Shown here: in pieces, positions 8,219 to 18,918 of the stretch
Position numbering within the stretch: the stretch's first letter is position 1
How the letters are laid out: every line of letters starts with the position of its first letter
Assembly: GCF_000511355.1 (NCBI RefSeq)
Contig: NC_023135.1
Coordinates: 3,896,838 to 3,960,837 of the forward strand
Source: Leisingera methylohalidivorans DSM 14336
GTDB lineage: Bacteria > Pseudomonadota > Alphaproteobacteria > Rhodobacterales > Rhodobacteraceae
Direction: 5' to 3'
DNA length: 64,000 nt
The notes under the pieces: model-generated
The model's database searches: none
Told to the model about the DNA's origin: nothing
The model's input: the letters and a program-made list of their open reading frames with translations, nothing else
Position numbers and translations under genes: made by a program

Positions 8219-10921
8219 TCAGGTCAGACTGCCGTGGCAGTGCTTGAACTTCTTGCCCGACCCGCAAGGGCATTTGTCATTGCGCGAAGGGTTTCCCCAA
8301 GTCGCAGGATCATCCTCCGCAAAACCCGGTGCCGATTCCTCTGCAGGCGCTTCGGCAGCCGTCGGCTGCGGCACCGCCATTTGCTGCATTGCGGCCTGGC
8401 GGGCAGCCATTTCCTTCAGCATCTGCTGCTGCTCTTCCTCGGTCATCGGACGCACACGGCTAAGCTGCTGCGAGACTTCCTCCCGCAGAGAATCGAGCAT
8501 GGTTTCGAACAGCTGGAAGCTTTCGTTCTTGTACTCATTCAGCGGATCACGCTGAGCGTAGCCGCGGAAGCCAACAACCGAGCGCAGGTGCTCCAGCGTC
8601 AGCAGGTGTTCGCGCCACTTCTTGTCAATGGTCTGCAGCAGCACCTGCTTTTCGATGTTGCGCATGTTTTCCGGGCCAAAGGCCGCGGCCTTTTCCGCCA
8701 TCATCTTGTCGGAGGCCGCGACCAGACGTTCGCGGATCTGCTCGTCATCGACGCCTTCCTCGGCGGCCCATTCGGCCACAGGCGCGTCGATGGACAGCAT
8801 CTCTCGCACCTGTTCCTGCAGGCCTGCGGTGTCCCATTGGTCGGCGTAGGTTTTGGGCGGCATATGGGTATCGAGCAGGTCGTCGATAACCTCGTGACGC
8901 ATGTCATCGACAATCTCCGAGAGGTCCTCGGCGGCCATGATCTCGCGGCGCTGGTTGAAGATCACCTTACGCTGGTCGTTCATCACGTCGTCGAATTTCA
9001 GCACGTTCTTGCGCATGTCGAAGTTGCGGCCCTCGACCTTGGCCTGCGCACGTTCCAGCGACTTGTTCACCCAAGGGTGAATGATGGCTTCGCCTTCCTT
9101 CATGCCCAGCGACGACAACAGCTTGTCCAGCCGTTCGGAGCCAAAGATGCGCATCAGATCGTCTTCGAGGCTGAGGTAAAAGCGGGTGCGGCCGGGATCG
9201 CCCTGACGGCCGGAACGGCCGCGCAGCTGATTGTCGATGCGGCGGCTTTCGTGACGCTCCGAGGCCATCACGAACAGACCGCCCGCATCCAGAACCTTCT
9301 GCTTTTCCTCGGCGTGCTTGGCTTCCTCGGCCGCGCGCAGTTCTGCCGGATCGGCTTCCGGGTTTGCGGCCAGCGCCTCCAGCACCTTCAACTCGACGTT
9401 GCCGCCCAGCTGAATGTCGGTGCCGCGGCCGGCCATGTTGGTGGCGATGGTCACCGCGCCCAACCGGCCGGCGTCGGCAACGATCTGCGCTTCCTGCTCG
9501 TGGTGGCGGGCGTTCAGAACGTTGTGCGGGATGCCGTCCTGCTGCAGCATCTGGCTCAGCAGTTCGGATTTCTCGATCGAAGTGGTGCCCAGCAATACCG
9601 GCTGGCCCTTTTCATGCGCGACCTTGGCTTCCTTGATCATCGCCTCGTATTTCTCGCGGGCGGTGCGGTAGACCTGATCGTCCTCATCCACCCGCGCAAT
9701 CGGGCGGTTGGTCGGCACTTCTACCACGCCCAAGCTGTAGATCTCGGCAAATTCCTCCGCCTCGGTCATCGCGGTGCCGGTCATGCCTGATAGCTTGTCG
9801 TAAAGTCGGAAATAGTTCTGGAAGGTCACCGAGGCCAGAGTGGTGTTCTCCGGCTGGATATTGACCTCTTCCTTAGCCTCAATGGCTTGATGCAGCCCTT
9901 CGGACAAGCGGCGGCCCGGCATCATGCGACCTGTGAATTCATCAATCAAGACAACTTCGCCGTTGCGGACAATATAATCCTTGTCCCGCTGGAACAATTT
10001 GTGCGCGCGCAGAGCCTGGTTCACGTGGTGGACAACGGAGGTGCTTTCAGGATCGTAAAGCGAGGCATCCTCCTCCAGCAGCCCGTGCTCGCGCAGCGTC
10101 TGTTCCAGGAATTCGTTGCCGTCCTCAGTAAAGGTCACACCACGGGTTTTCTCGTCCATCTCATAGTGATCTCCGGACAGAAGCGGGATCACTTTATCAA
10201 TGGTTGAATAAAGCTCGGACCTGTCTTCAGCCGGGCCGGAAATGATCAAAGGGGTGCGGGCCTCGTCGATCAGGATCGAGTCGACTTCATCAACGATGGC
10301 AAAGTTGTGCTGTTTTTGGAACACCTGATCCAGCGACGGTTTCATGTTGTCGCGCAGATAGTCGAAACCCAGCTCGTTGTTGGTGGTATAGGTGACGTCG
10401 CTGTTATAGGCGGCCATTTTTTCAGCGTCGGCCTGCCCCGACCAGATCACACCGGTGGTCATGCCCAGCTGCGCAAACACCTTCCCCATCCATTCACTGT
10501 CGCGTGTGGCCAGGTATTCGTTCACGGTTACCACATGCACGCCCTTGCCGGTCAGCGCATTCAGGTAGGCGGGGAATGTCGCCACCAGGGTCTTGCCCTC
10601 CCCGGTCTTCATCTCGGAGATGTTACCCTGATGCAGGAAAATGCCGCCCATCAGCTGGGTGTCAAAGGCTCGCAAGCCAAGCGCCCGCTTGGCCGCTTCG
10701 CGCACGTTGGCAAAGGCTTCGGGCAGAAGCGCGTCCAGGCTCTCACCGCCCAATGCGCGCTTGCGCAGCTCTTCGGTCTTGTCCTTAAGCCCGTCATCAC
10801 TGAGCTTCGCGAACGTGTCCTCCAGTCCGTTGATTTGTGAAATCAGCGGCCGTGTCGCCTTAATTTTACGGTCATTCGGTGTGCCGAAAACCTTTTTGGC
10901 GAGTGTTCCGAAACCCAGCAT
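8219..10921 (-). CDS. secA: Preprotein translocase ATPase SecA
   Basis: Motor of the Sec pathway that pushes unfolded precursors through SecYEG. The 900 residues carry the Walker A (MKTGEGKTL), a DEAD-type Walker B ([17 protein letters not shown]), helicase domain 2 ([21 protein letters not shown]), the helical wing/scaffold region and a C-terminal zinc tail [14 protein letters not shown] that contacts SecB and ribosomes. The start at 10921 is [13 protein letters not shown] with GGAGAAAAC upstream; the frame extends 21 codons further but without support. Divergent from the parvulin gene. Confidence 0.98.
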   Translation of the reverse strand: MLGFGTLAKKVFGTPNDRKIKATRPLISQINGLEDTFAKLSDDGLKDKTEELRKRALGGESLDALLPEAFANVREAAKRALGLRAFDTQLMGGIFLHQGNISEMKTGEGKTLVATFPAYLNALTGKGVHVVTVNEYLATRDSEWMGKVFAQLGMTTGVIWSGQADAEKMAAYNSDVTYTTNNELGFDYLRDNMKPSLDQVFQKQHNFAIVDEVDSILIDEARTPLIISGPAEDRSELYSTIDKVIPLLSGDHYEMDEKTRGVTFTEDGNEFLEQTLREHGLLEEDASLYDPESTSVVHHVNQALRAHKLFQRDKDYIVRNGEVVLIDEFTGRMMPGRRLSEGLHQAIEAKEEVNIQPENTTLASVTFQNYFRLYDKLSGMTGTAMTEAEEFAEIYSLGVVEVPTNRPIARVDEDDQVYRTAREKYEAMIKEAKVAHEKGQPVLLGTTSIEKSELLSQMLQQDGIPHNVLNARHHEQEAQIVADAGRLGAVTIATNMAGRGTDIQLGGNVELKVLEALAANPEADPAELRAAEEAKHAEEKQKVLDAGGLFVMASERHESRRIDNQLRGRSGRQGDPGRTRFYLSLEDDLMRIFGSERLDKLLSSLGMKEGEAIIHPWVNKSLERAQAKVEGRNFDMRKNVLKFDDVMNDQRKVIFNQRREIMAAEDLSEIVDDMRHEVIDDLLDTHMPPKTYADQWDTAGLQEQVREMLSIDAPVAEWAAEEGVDDEQIRERLVAASDKMMAEKAAAFGPENMRNIEKQVLLQTIDKKWREHLLTLEHLRSVVGFRGYAQRDPLNEYKNESFQLFETMLDSLREEVSQQLSRVRPMTEEEQQQMLKEMAARQAAMQQMAVPQPTAAEAPAEESAPGFAEDDPATWGNPSRNDKCPCGSGKKFKHCHGSLT

Positions 10922-11048
10922 GTTTTCTCCAGCGATCCTATGTCCGGCCTTTGCATCGGGCAGGCTTGCCCGCCGTGTCCGCAACCCATAAACAATGGTG
11001 GTAAGACGATCCTGCCAATGGCCTCAAGGCGATGTAAGCGGCGGGGTA

Positions 11049-11076
11049 TTGAGTGTCAACGGCAGGCCCTTATACG
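11049..11076 (+). promoter_or_regulatory. Candidate sigma-70 promoter for the parvulin-argJ-mutT operon
   Basis: TTGAGT (11049-11054), a 16-bp spacer, then TATACG (11071-11076), about 22 bp before the ATG. The match is moderate, and the 5' leader would be short. Confidence 0.4.
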
Positions 11077-11098
11077 GCCTAGGAATAGGAAGTTTTCA

Positions 11099-11950
11099 AT
11101 GCGTAAAGGTCTCACTTTTCTGCGTGGCGCTGCGGTGGCGGCCTGTGCTGCACTGCCGCTGGCCGCGGTCGCTGCACCCCATGCAAACACGGTTGTTGCC
11201 TCGGTCAATGGCGAGGAGATCACCATCGGCCATATGGTAATGGCCCGGGAAAACCTGCCTGCGCAGTACAAAGAGCTGCCTGATGACGTGCTCTACAAGG
11301 CCATTCTGGATCAGCTGGTTCAGCAAACCTTGCTGAAACAGCAGCTGCATAGCGACGTGCCTCGCTACGTCGAGCTGTCTGTCGAGAACGAAGAACGCGC
11401 CATGCTGGCCGCCAATGTGATCGATATGGTCATTGAAAAGGCCAGCGGCGAGGACGCGCTGCGCGCCGCCTATGACGTGAAATACTCGTCCGGTGACGGT
11501 GGTGACGAGTTTCACGCCGCCCATATCCTTGTTGAGAGTGAGGAGAACGCGCAGGACGTCAAAAAGGAACTGGACGCCGGTGCCGATTTCGCCACGCTTG
11601 CCAAGGAAAAATCTACCGGCCCCTCTGGCCCCAGCGGCGGCGATCTGGGCTGGTTCACCACCGGCCGTATGGTGCCGGAATTCGAAGACGCTGTTCTGAA
11701 GCTTCAGTCAGGTGAGATCTCCGCCCCGGTAAAAACCCAGTTCGGCTGGCATGTGATCCTGCTGCATGAACGCCGCAAAACTGAAGCCCCCGAGTTTGAA
11801 GAGGTGCGGGCTCAGCTGGCCGAGGAATTGCGTCAACGGGCAGTGGAAGAGCGCGTGAATGAACTGACCGCGTCCGCAGAAATCGAACGGCCAGAGATCG
11901 AGGATCTGGATCCTGCAGTTCTCAAAGACCTTAGCCTGGTAAGGAACTGA
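11099..11950 (+). CDS. Periplasmic parvulin-type peptidyl-prolyl isomerase
   Basis: 283 residues with a signal peptide (hydrophobic core AAVAACAALPLAAVAA). A SurA/PrsA-like N-terminal helical part (VNGEEITIGHMV, about 32-43) is followed by a parvulin domain (about 135-230: HAAHILVESEENA, GGDLGWFTTGRMVPEFEDAV, TQFGWHVILLHER). It catalyses cis-trans isomerisation of prolyl bonds and helps fold exported proteins, which suits its place opposite secA. The ATG at 11099 follows AGGAATAGGAAG. The argJ ATG is 2 bp after its stop, so the two are likely co-transcribed. Confidence 0.92.
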   Translation: MRKGLTFLRGAAVAACAALPLAAVAAPHANTVVASVNGEEITIGHMVMARENLPAQYKELPDDVLYKAILDQLVQQTLLKQQLHSDVPRYVELSVENEERAMLAANVIDMVIEKASGEDALRAAYDVKYSSGDGGDEFHAAHILVESEENAQDVKKELDAGADFATLAKEKSTGPSGPSGGDLGWFTTGRMVPEFEDAVLKLQSGEISAPVKTQFGWHVILLHERRKTEAPEFEEVRAQLAEELRQRAVEERVNELTASAEIERPEIEDLDPAVLKDLSLVRN

Positions 11951-11952
11951 TC

Positions 11953-13179
11953 ATGGGAGCCCCCCTGCCCGTCTCGCCGCTGGCTCCAGCCAGCTTCCCC
12001 GACCTTCCGGTGATCCAGGGCGTTCGTTTTGCATCAGCCGCGGCCGGGGTCAAATATCAGGGCCGGACCGATGTGATGCTGGCGGTGATGGACCCGGGCA
12101 CTGCGGTTGCCGGGGTGTTCACCCAGTCCACGACCCGCTCTGCGCCTGTTCTGGACTGCCAGGCCAAACTGGGCGGCAATGCTGACGCCGGTGCCGCAAT
12201 CCTGGTCAATTCCGGAAATTCCAATGCGTTCACTGGCCATTACGGGCAAAGCTCGGTGGCAGAGATCACTACTGCCGTTGCGGATGCAACCGGCCTGCCC
12301 GCTGGACGCGTCTTTACTGCCTCCACCGGCGTCATTGGCGAGCCGCTGCCGCATGATCGAATTTTGGCAAAGATCGGCGAACTGAACGGGAGTTTAAGCG
12401 AAAACGCGCTGCAAGGCGCCGCCAAGGCGATCATGACCACCGATACTTTTGCCAAAGGTTCCAGCGCCACGGTGGGGATCGGTGGCCAGACGGTTAAGAT
12501 CGCCGGCATCGCCAAGGGCTCAGGTATGATTGCTCCGGATATGGCAACGATGCTGGTCTACATTTTCACCGATGCAAAGGTCGGACAAGCTGACCTGCAG
12601 GCGCAGTTGGAGGAAATCTGCAACCGCACGTTCAATTGCATCACCGTGGACAGCGACACCTCGACCTCTGACAGCCTGATGCTGTGCGCCACCGGTGCTT
12701 CGGGCGTCGACGCAACTGGAAACGCGGAGTTTGCAGCCGGCCTGGAGCGGGTAATGCTTGACCTGTCGCACCAGGTGGTGCGCGATGGGGAAGGCGCCAC
12801 CAAATTCGTGGAAGTCCAGGTAACCGGCGCAGCCTCGGATGCGGATGCGAAGGTTCATGGCCTGGCCATCGCCAACTCGCCGCTGGTTAAAACCGCGATT
12901 GCGGGCGAGGACCCGAACTGGGGCCGGGTGGTAATGGCAATTGGAAAATCCGGCGCTGCAGCCGACCGGGATCTGTTGTCAATCGCATTTGGCGACGTGC
13001 GAGTCGCCGAGAAGGGCTGGGTCGCACCGGACTACAAGGAAGATCTCGGCGCTGCGGAGATGAAAAAACAGGAGATCACCATAAAAGTCGACCTGGGACT
13101 GGGTGCGGGTAAGGCCACGGTATGGACCTGCGATTTGACCCATCAGTATATCTCGATCAACGCGGATTACCGGTCATGA
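11953..13179 (+). CDS. argJ: Bifunctional glutamate N-acetyltransferase / amino-acid acetyltransferase ArgJ
   Basis: Arginine biosynthesis: transfers acetyl from N-acetylornithine to glutamate and, in bifunctional members, from acetyl-CoA to glutamate. The 408 residues contain the autocleavage site in KGSGMIAPDMATML, where cleavage before T199 generates the alpha and beta chains and the nucleophile. N(S)GNSNAFTG and IAIANSPLVKTA-like segments also fit. It follows the parvulin gene by 2 bp and overlaps mutT (ATGA). Mono- versus bifunctionality cannot be told from sequence. argG lies 36 kb away in this window. Confidence 0.96.
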   Translation: MGAPLPVSPLAPASFPDLPVIQGVRFASAAAGVKYQGRTDVMLAVMDPGTAVAGVFTQSTTRSAPVLDCQAKLGGNADAGAAILVNSGNSNAFTGHYGQSSVAEITTAVADATGLPAGRVFTASTGVIGEPLPHDRILAKIGELNGSLSENALQGAAKAIMTTDTFAKGSSATVGIGGQTVKIAGIAKGSGMIAPDMATMLVYIFTDAKVGQADLQAQLEEICNRTFNCITVDSDTSTSDSLMLCATGASGVDATGNAEFAAGLERVMLDLSHQVVRDGEGATKFVEVQVTGAASDADAKVHGLAIANSPLVKTAIAGEDPNWGRVVMAIGKSGAAADRDLLSIAFGDVRVAEKGWVAPDYKEDLGAAEMKKQEITIKVDLGLGAGKATVWTCDLTHQYISINADYRS

Positions 13180-13574
13180 AGGTGGTCCTTGTTTCTGCTG
13201 TCGCGCTCATCGACGCGGATGGGCGCGTGCTCCTGGCACAGCGCCCCCAAGGCAAATCCATGGCCGGTTTGTGGGAGTTCCCGGGCGGCAAGATTGAGCC
13301 AGGTGAAACACCGGAGGCAGCCCTGGTCCGTGAATTGCAGGAGGAACTGGGCATTGACACCTGGGCGTCCTGCCTTGCGCCGCTGACCTTCGCCAGTCAC
13401 TCCTACGAGGATTTCCACCTGCTGATGCCGCTTTTTGCCTGCCGTAAATGGGACGGCATCCCGCAAGCCAAAGAGGGGCAGACCCTGACTTGGGTGCGGC
13501 CGCAGGATTTGCGGGAATATCCAATGCCACCGGCCGATATCCCGCTAATTCCGATTCTTCGGGACTGGCTGTAA
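13176..13574 (+). CDS. mutT: 8-oxo-dGTP diphosphatase (MutT, Nudix)
   Basis: Cleans oxidised guanine nucleotides from the pool. The 132 residues carry an exact Nudix box: G38-x5-E44-x7-R52-E53-L-x-E56-E57-x-G59-I. The N-terminal VALIDADGRVLLAQRP and AGLWEFPGGK are typical of MutT. The start ATG overlaps the argJ stop (ATGA at 13176-13179), which fixes the start and suggests translational coupling. No clear terminator was seen after it. Confidence 0.92.
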   Translation: MKVVLVSAVALIDADGRVLLAQRPQGKSMAGLWEFPGGKIEPGETPEAALVRELQEELGIDTWASCLAPLTFASHSYEDFHLLMPLFACRKWDGIPQAKEGQTLTWVRPQDLREYPMPPADIPLIPILRDWL

Positions 13575-14100
13575 AGCGCAGGTAGCTGCACCACGGCGGT
13601 TCCAGACTTTCCCAATGGTGAATTTACTCGGTTTTCCGCAGTTATAGATCGGATTTATTATAGAGTCCCGGGGCCTGGAGTGACTTCGTTCTTCATCCTC
13701 GGCCCGGCCTCAGTTGCAGCGCGGCGGCTGTCGCCGGGCCCATCCGGGCTGTGTTGCCGATGACGGCGACGATTTCGAGGGTCATACAGCGCCGCGTGAC
13801 CGCTCGCTCATCGTTTGATTACTGCATCAGCGCACGGGCCGGGCGCGTCGGCGGCACCGGAACCAGAAAACACACCTTGCGGTCAGCATTGCCAAAGCCT
13901 GCTTCCGAGACAGCCAGCGCAGGCAGTTCGTCAACATCGTAGACCGGGAGAACGTGCTGGACTCCGAGGCGTGCGCAAAATGGCAGGGCCGAACGGTAAA
14001 CCTGATCTCCCGGCTCGGCGAACTTAGTTAGCGTAGCCTTTAGAAGCGCTTCAGCCCCTGCGGCACGTAACATTGGAAACCGCCTAAGAAACCTTGCAGA
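13575..14100. other. Intergenic region between mutT and infB, with a doubtful minus-strand reading frame
   Basis: No recognised gene. A minus-strand frame (first ATG in context near 14073, stop at 13819-13821) encodes a protein-like stretch (AEPGDQVYRSALPFCARLG, VYDVDELPALAVSEAG). After its TAA the same frame stays open to about 13700 (TLEIVAVIGNTARMGPATAAA). This could be a broken gene, but no family was recognised and it begins next to the infB terminator. Confidence 0.3.
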
Positions 14101-14134
14101 AACAAACAGGCCCCGGCAAAGGTGCCAGGGCCTG
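14101..14134 (-). terminator. Terminator of the rimP-nusA-rnpM-infB operon
   Basis: Read on the minus strand: CAGGCCC ... GGGCCTG (14134-14128 with 14113-14107), with an inner TGGCA/TGCC pairing, followed by TTTGTT. It starts 26 bp after the infB stop. Confidence 0.8.
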
Positions 14135-14159
14135 CGCTTCAATCTGACTTTAGCAACGA

Positions 14160-16646
14160 TCAGTCAAGGGTACGGGTGACTTCTTCGCGTTCGAAGATCT
14201 CAATCACGTCGTTCGGACGGACATCATCGTAGTTTTCGAACGCCATGCCGCATTCCTGGCCGGACTGGACCTCGGACACTTCGTCCTTGAAGCGTTTTAG
14301 GGTCTTCAGCGTGCCTTCGTGGATCACCACGTTGTCGCGCAGCAGACGCACACCAGCCGAGCGGCGGGCGACTCCCTCGGTGACCAGACAGCCGGCAACC
14401 TTGCCAATCCCGGTAACCTTGAAGACTTCCTTGATCTGCGCGTATCCGATGAAATTCTCGCGGATTTCGGCAGACAGCAGGCCGGAGGCCGCCGCTTTCA
14501 CATCATCCACCAGATCATAGATCACCGAATAATAACGGATCTCGACGCTTTTCTGGTTGGCGGTGTTGCGGGCCGAAGCGTTAGCACGGACGTTGAAGCC
14601 CATGATCGGCGCACCGGAGGCTTCAGCGAGGCCGACATCGGTTTCGGTGATCGCACCGACGCCCGAATGCAGCACGCGAACGCGCACCTCGTCATTGCCG
14701 ATCTTTTCCATCGCCTGAACGATGGCTTCAGCGGAACCTTGCACGTCAGCTTTGAGCAAGATCGGCAATTCGGAGACGCTTTCGTCATCCTTGGCCTTTT
14801 GCATCAGCTGTTCCAGCGTGGTCGCAGCACCAGCAGCGGCGCGCTTATCCTTCGCGGCCTGCTCACGGTATTCTGCGATCTCACGCGCCTGCGCTTCGGT
14901 GTCGGTCACGTTCAGCACGTCGCCTGCTTCCGGGGTACCGTTGAGGCCAAGAACCTCGACCGGAACGGACGGGCCGGCTTCCTGGACGCGCTCGCCCTTG
15001 TCGTTGATCAGCGCACGGACCTTGCCGTATTGCTCACCCACAACAAAGATATCGCCCTGGCGCAGGGTCCCGTTCTGAACCAGAACGGTTGCCACGGGGC
15101 CGCGGCCCACATCCAGCTGTGCCTCGATGACGGCGCCTTGAGCGGCGCGATCGGGGTTAGCCTTCAGTTCCAGAATTTCCGACTGCAGTGCAATGGCTTC
15201 CAGCAGCTCGTCGAGACCCTGGCCGGTAACCGCGGACACCTCAACGTCCTGCACGTCACCGGACATCGCTTCCACGACTACTTCGTGCTGCAGCAAGTCA
15301 GTACGAACCTTTGTCGGGTCAGCGGCTGGCTTGTCGATCTTGTTGATCGCCACAATCATCGGAACCTGCGCCGCCTTGGCGTGGTTGATGGCTTCGATGG
15401 TCTGCGGCATCACCGCATCATCTGCGGCAACAACCAGAACCACGATATCCGTCACCTGAGCGCCACGCGAGCGCATCGAGGTAAAGGCCGCATGGCCGGG
15501 CGTATCGAGGAAGCTCAGCACAGTGCCGCTTTCGGTTTTCACCTGATAAGCGCCGATGTGCTGGGTGATGCCGCCGGCTTCGCCAGCCACAACCCGGGCA
15601 TCCCGGATTGCATCCAGCAGCGAGGTCTTGCCGTGGTCGACGTGGCCCATGATGGTGATGACGGGCGGACGCGGTTTCAGATCGTCTTCCTTGTCCTCAA
15701 TCTCCTTAATCACGTCTTCAACGTCGGAGGCAGACACCCGGACCACCTTGTGGCCGAACTCTTCGATGATCAGTTCTGCGGTATCGGCATCGATGGTCTG
15801 GTTCTGCGTGACCATCATGCCCATGTTCATCAGCGATTTGACAACTTCGCCAACGCGCTCCGCCATCCGGTTGGCCAGTTCAGATACCACGATCGCTTCG
15901 GGCAGCTGAACGTCACGGATGACCTTTTCACGCTCGACCTGGCCGCCCATAGCTTTTTGCCGGGCACGCTCTTGCTTGCGCTTCATCGACGCCATCGACC
16001 GGTGGCGATTGCCGCCGCCGCCAGTGGCCTGACCCAAAGTCAGTTTGCCCGAACGGCGGCCATCGTCCTGGCCCTTGCCGCGGTTCTGACGCTGTTCGCG
16101 TTCACGATCTGCTTTACGCGGCGCGGCAGCAGGCGCGGGTTTATTCGGCGCCGGGCGCGCCGCTCTGGGCGTGTCGGCAGCAGGAGCAGCGGCGGCAGCA
16201 GCGGCACGTTCTTTTGCCACTTCAGCTTCACGCTTCTTGCGCTCTTCTTCTTCCTGCTTAGCCTTGGCACGGTCCTCGGCTTCGCGCTGCTCGCGTTCCT
16301 TCGCTTCCGCTTCGGCGCGGCGGCGGTTCCGCTCTTCTTCACGCGCTTTTTCTTCAGCAGCCCGGGCTGCCGTTTCTTCAGCCTCACGTGCTTTGGCGGC
16401 CTGCAGCGCCTTCAGGCGGCGCTCCATCTCTGCGTCACTGATGCCGGCAGGCCGGCGCGATCCGGATGTGGACGGTGCAGCACCGCTGCCCCCCTTGGCC
16501 GCACCCGGCTTGGGAACCACAACGCGCTTGCGCTTGGTTTCCACTACGACATTCTTGGTCCGTCCATGGCTGAAACTCTGTTTCACGTTCCCCGGACGGG
16601 AACTCCCACGCAGACCCAGTGTCTTTTTGCCGTCACTATCGCTCAT
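14160..16646 (-). CDS. infB: Translation initiation factor IF-2
   Basis: GTPase that brings initiator tRNA to the 30S ribosome. The 828 residues begin with a long, highly charged Glu/Arg/Ala-rich segment (about 80-190, coiled-coil-like), followed by the G domain ([26 protein letters not shown] at about 337-450) and domains II-IV. Length is normal for alphaproteobacteria. The start [14 protein letters not shown] matches the usual N-terminus and lies 8 bp after the RnpM-like gene. Last gene of the rimP operon. Confidence 0.98.
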   Translation of the reverse strand: MSDSDGKKTLGLRGSSRPGNVKQSFSHGRTKNVVVETKRKRVVVPKPGAAKGGSGAAPSTSGSRRPAGISDAEMERRLKALQAAKAREAEETAARAAEEKAREEERNRRRAEAEAKEREQREAEDRAKAKQEEEERKKREAEVAKERAAAAAAAPAADTPRAARPAPNKPAPAAAPRKADREREQRQNRGKGQDDGRRSGKLTLGQATGGGGNRHRSMASMKRKQERARQKAMGGQVEREKVIRDVQLPEAIVVSELANRMAERVGEVVKSLMNMGMMVTQNQTIDADTAELIIEEFGHKVVRVSASDVEDVIKEIEDKEDDLKPRPPVITIMGHVDHGKTSLLDAIRDARVVAGEAGGITQHIGAYQVKTESGTVLSFLDTPGHAAFTSMRSRGAQVTDIVVLVVAADDAVMPQTIEAINHAKAAQVPMIVAINKIDKPAADPTKVRTDLLQHEVVVEAMSGDVQDVEVSAVTGQGLDELLEAIALQSEILELKANPDRAAQGAVIEAQLDVGRGPVATVLVQNGTLRQGDIFVVGEQYGKVRALINDKGERVQEAGPSVPVEVLGLNGTPEAGDVLNVTDTEAQAREIAEYREQAAKDKRAAAGAATTLEQLMQKAKDDESVSELPILLKADVQGSAEAIVQAMEKIGNDEVRVRVLHSGVGAITETDVGLAEASGAPIMGFNVRANASARNTANQKSVEIRYYSVIYDLVDDVKAAASGLLSAEIRENFIGYAQIKEVFKVTGIGKVAGCLVTEGVARRSAGVRLLRDNVVIHEGTLKTLKRFKDEVSEVQSGQECGMAFENYDDVRPNDVIEIFEREEVTRTLD

Positions 16647-16654
16647 AAAGCTTC

Positions 16655-17275
16655 TTATCCTTCCGTGCGGCCGTCGCCGCCCACCATTTCGCGCAAACCT
16701 TGCAGTCGTTGCGCCTCATCTACAACACGTTTGCTGAGTCCGCCAGAGGCGAGGGCGGCATGTATTGCAGTTTGGCGCCCAAATGCCAGTCCCAGCTCGT
16801 CCGCCGTGAGGCAGCCGATGAATTTGCCCTTGTAGGGGGTGCTCAGCTTCGACTTTCCGCGCCCCGACCCGTCAGAAGCCTGGATCAGCACCCGGGCGTC
16901 CTCTTTGTACAGCCAGTCTTTCACCCGTTCAAAGCCGGACACAGCATCGCCCGACTTGCGCGCCAGACTGATCAGCTCGACAAGCCGGCGGGCAACCTGC
17001 CGCTCAACCTCCTGAACCAAATCGTCCGGCACCTGAACCTGGGCCTTGAAGCTGCGGGCAAACAGCTTCTTTTTGACCGCGGTTTCCAATGCCGCCCGGC
17101 TGGACGCCACATAGACACCGCGGCCGGGCAGCTTGCCCATAACATCAGGCACAACTTGCCCGTCAGGACCCATCACAAATCGGATGAGGCCCTGTTTGGG
17201 CTGGGTCTCGCCGGTTGCGATGCATTTGCGTTCGCTCCCGTCGGTCCGGTCTTTTGTGGCGCCGCCGCGTGTCAT
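16655..17275 (-). CDS. RNA-binding protein: YlxR (RnpM-like) domain fused to an L7Ae-like domain
   Basis: 206 residues. The N-terminal YlxR/DUF448 domain (about 15-90) shows [18 protein letters not shown] and [16 protein letters not shown]. The C-terminal half (about 100-195) resembles the L7Ae/L30e RNA-binding fold ([32 protein letters not shown]). In Firmicutes these are two genes (ylxR, ylxQ) between nusA and infB; here they are one protein in the same operon place. YlxR proteins have been tied to RNase P and RNA metabolism. The exact role here is inferred. Confidence 0.88.
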   Translation of the reverse strand: MTRGGATKDRTDGSERKCIATGETQPKQGLIRFVMGPDGQVVPDVMGKLPGRGVYVASSRAALETAVKKKLFARSFKAQVQVPDDLVQEVERQVARRLVELISLARKSGDAVSGFERVKDWLYKEDARVLIQASDGSGRGKSKLSTPYKGKFIGCLTADELGLAFGRQTAIHAALASGGLSKRVVDEAQRLQGLREMVGGDGRTEG

Positions 17276-17301
17276 GCAGTTCTCCTTTGCAAAGCCTGAA
17301 T

Positions 17302-18918
17302 TCAGGCTTCGCCTTCCTCTTCGTCAGCGTCTTCGCCTTCAACTGCGTCTTCTTCCAGCTCAGCCGGATCAACCCAGCCTAGCATGATACGGGCAGTCAT
17401 CACCCGATCCTGCGCCTGTTCCAGCGTCATGCCGAAAGGTTCCAGGATACCATCGTCCTTGACCCGTTCCCCACCATCGTTGGTCCAGCCGCCAGCCAGT
17501 TCCCAATCCGCACAGGTAGCGAAATCTTCCAGCGACTTCACGTCGTCCTTGGCCAGTGCCTCTACCATCTGCGGGGTCAGGCCTTCGAACTGAATCAGGC
17601 TGTCTTCGGCACCCAATTCACGGGCGGCATCCAGCGCCGCTTTGGCCTTGGCTTCCAGGTAGTCGCGGGCACGGGCCTGCAGTTCCCCTGCGGTTCCTTC
17701 GTCGACACCGTCGATAACCAGAAGTTCATCCAGTTCGACATAGGCGACCTCTTCGAGATTCGTAAAGCCTTCGGAAACCAGCAGCTGGGCAAAAAATTCG
17801 TCCAGATCCAGGGTTTCCATGAACAGCTTGGTGCGCGCTTCGAATTCCTTCTGGCGGCGGGCCGATTCTTCCTCTTCAGTCATGATGTCGATGTCGAGAT
17901 TGGTCAACTGCGATGCCAGGCGCACGTTTTGGCCGCGGCGGCCAATGGCCAGGCTCAACTGTTCCTCAGGAACGACAACTTCGATCTTGCCTGCTTCTTC
18001 ATCAAGCACAACCTTGGTCACTTCGGCCGGCTGCAGCGCATTCACCAGGAAAGTCGGCTGGTCCTCATTCCAGGGGATGATGTCGATTTTCTCACCCTGC
18101 AACTCGTTCACCACGGCCTGTACGCGGGAGCCGCGCATACCCACACAGGCGCCGACCGGATCGATCGAGCCGTCGTAAGAGATAACAGCGATCTTGGCGC
18201 GCGAGCCGGGATCACGGGCAACGGCCTTAATGTCGATGATACCGTCATAGATTTCCGGCACTTCCATCTTGAACAGCTCAGCCATGAATTCCGGCGCGGT
18301 GCGCGACAGGAAGATCTGCGGGCCGCGCGGCTCGCGGCGCACATCCTTGATGTAGCAGCGCACACGGTCGTTGGGACGATAGCTTTCGCGGCCGATCTTC
18401 TCGTTGCGGCGCAAGATCGCCTCGCCGGCGCCCACATCGACGATGACGTTGCCGTATTCCTCGCGCTTGACCAGACCGTTGATAATGGTGCCGGCACGGT
18501 CCTTGAATTCTTCGTACTGGCGGTCGCGCTCGGCTTCGCGGACTTTCTGCAGGATCACCTGCTTGGCCGACTGCGCGGCGATCCGGCCCATCTCAACCGG
18601 CGGCACTTCCTCGACATAGGTCTGGCCTACTTCTGGGTTGGCCATGTACTGGCGTGCCTGGTCGACCGTCATCTCGGCCTGGTAGTTTTCCAGCTCTTCT
18701 TCCGCCACCACGGTGCGAACGCGGGTGAATTTTGCCCGGCCGGTCTTGCGGTCGATAGACACCCGAATATCCATTTCAGCGCCGTAGCGGCTTTTGGCCG
18801 CACGGGCGAGGCTCTCTTCCATCGCCTCGATGACCAGACCTGGATCGATCATCTTTTCGCGCGCCACGGCCTCGGCGGTTTGCAACAGCTCCAGCTGGTT
18901 TGCAGAGGTGATAGCCAT
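17302..18918 (-). CDS. nusA: Transcription termination/antitermination factor NusA
   Basis: Binds RNA polymerase and controls pausing, termination and antitermination. The 538 residues have an N-terminal RNAP-binding domain (to about 125), an S1 domain (about 135-200), tandem KH domains (GACVGMRGSRVQAVVNEL; LAIGRRGQNVRLASQL) and C-terminal helix-hairpin-helix repeats, ending in a very acidic tail (EGEDADEEEGEA). Its ATG overlaps the rimP stop (TAATG). Because NusA acts on terminators, the hairpin in this operon's leader may be its own control point. Confidence 0.97.
   Translation of the reverse strand: MAITSANQLELLQTAEAVAREKMIDPGLVIEAMEESLARAAKSRYGAEMDIRVSIDRKTGRAKFTRVRTVVAEEELENYQAEMTVDQARQYMANPEVGQTYVEEVPPVEMGRIAAQSAKQVILQKVREAERDRQYEEFKDRAGTIINGLVKREEYGNVIVDVGAGEAILRRNEKIGRESYRPNDRVRCYIKDVRREPRGPQIFLSRTAPEFMAELFKMEVPEIYDGIIDIKAVARDPGSRAKIAVISYDGSIDPVGACVGMRGSRVQAVVNELQGEKIDIIPWNEDQPTFLVNALQPAEVTKVVLDEEAGKIEVVVPEEQLSLAIGRRGQNVRLASQLTNLDIDIMTEEEESARRQKEFEARTKLFMETLDLDEFFAQLLVSEGFTNLEEVAYVELDELLVIDGVDEGTAGELQARARDYLEAKAKAALDAARELGAEDSLIQFEGLTPQMVEALAKDDVKSLEDFATCADWELAGGWTNDGGERVKDDGILEPFGMTLEQAQDRVMTARIMLGWVDPAELEEDAVEGEDADEEEGEA

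Noticed and set aside
8234..9790. 518-codon frame antisense to secA
   Set aside because: Same pattern of shadow frame; no motifs.
14319..16835. 838-codon frame antisense to infB
   Set aside because: Very long but low-complexity, His/Asp-rich and opposite a certain gene; explained by codon bias.
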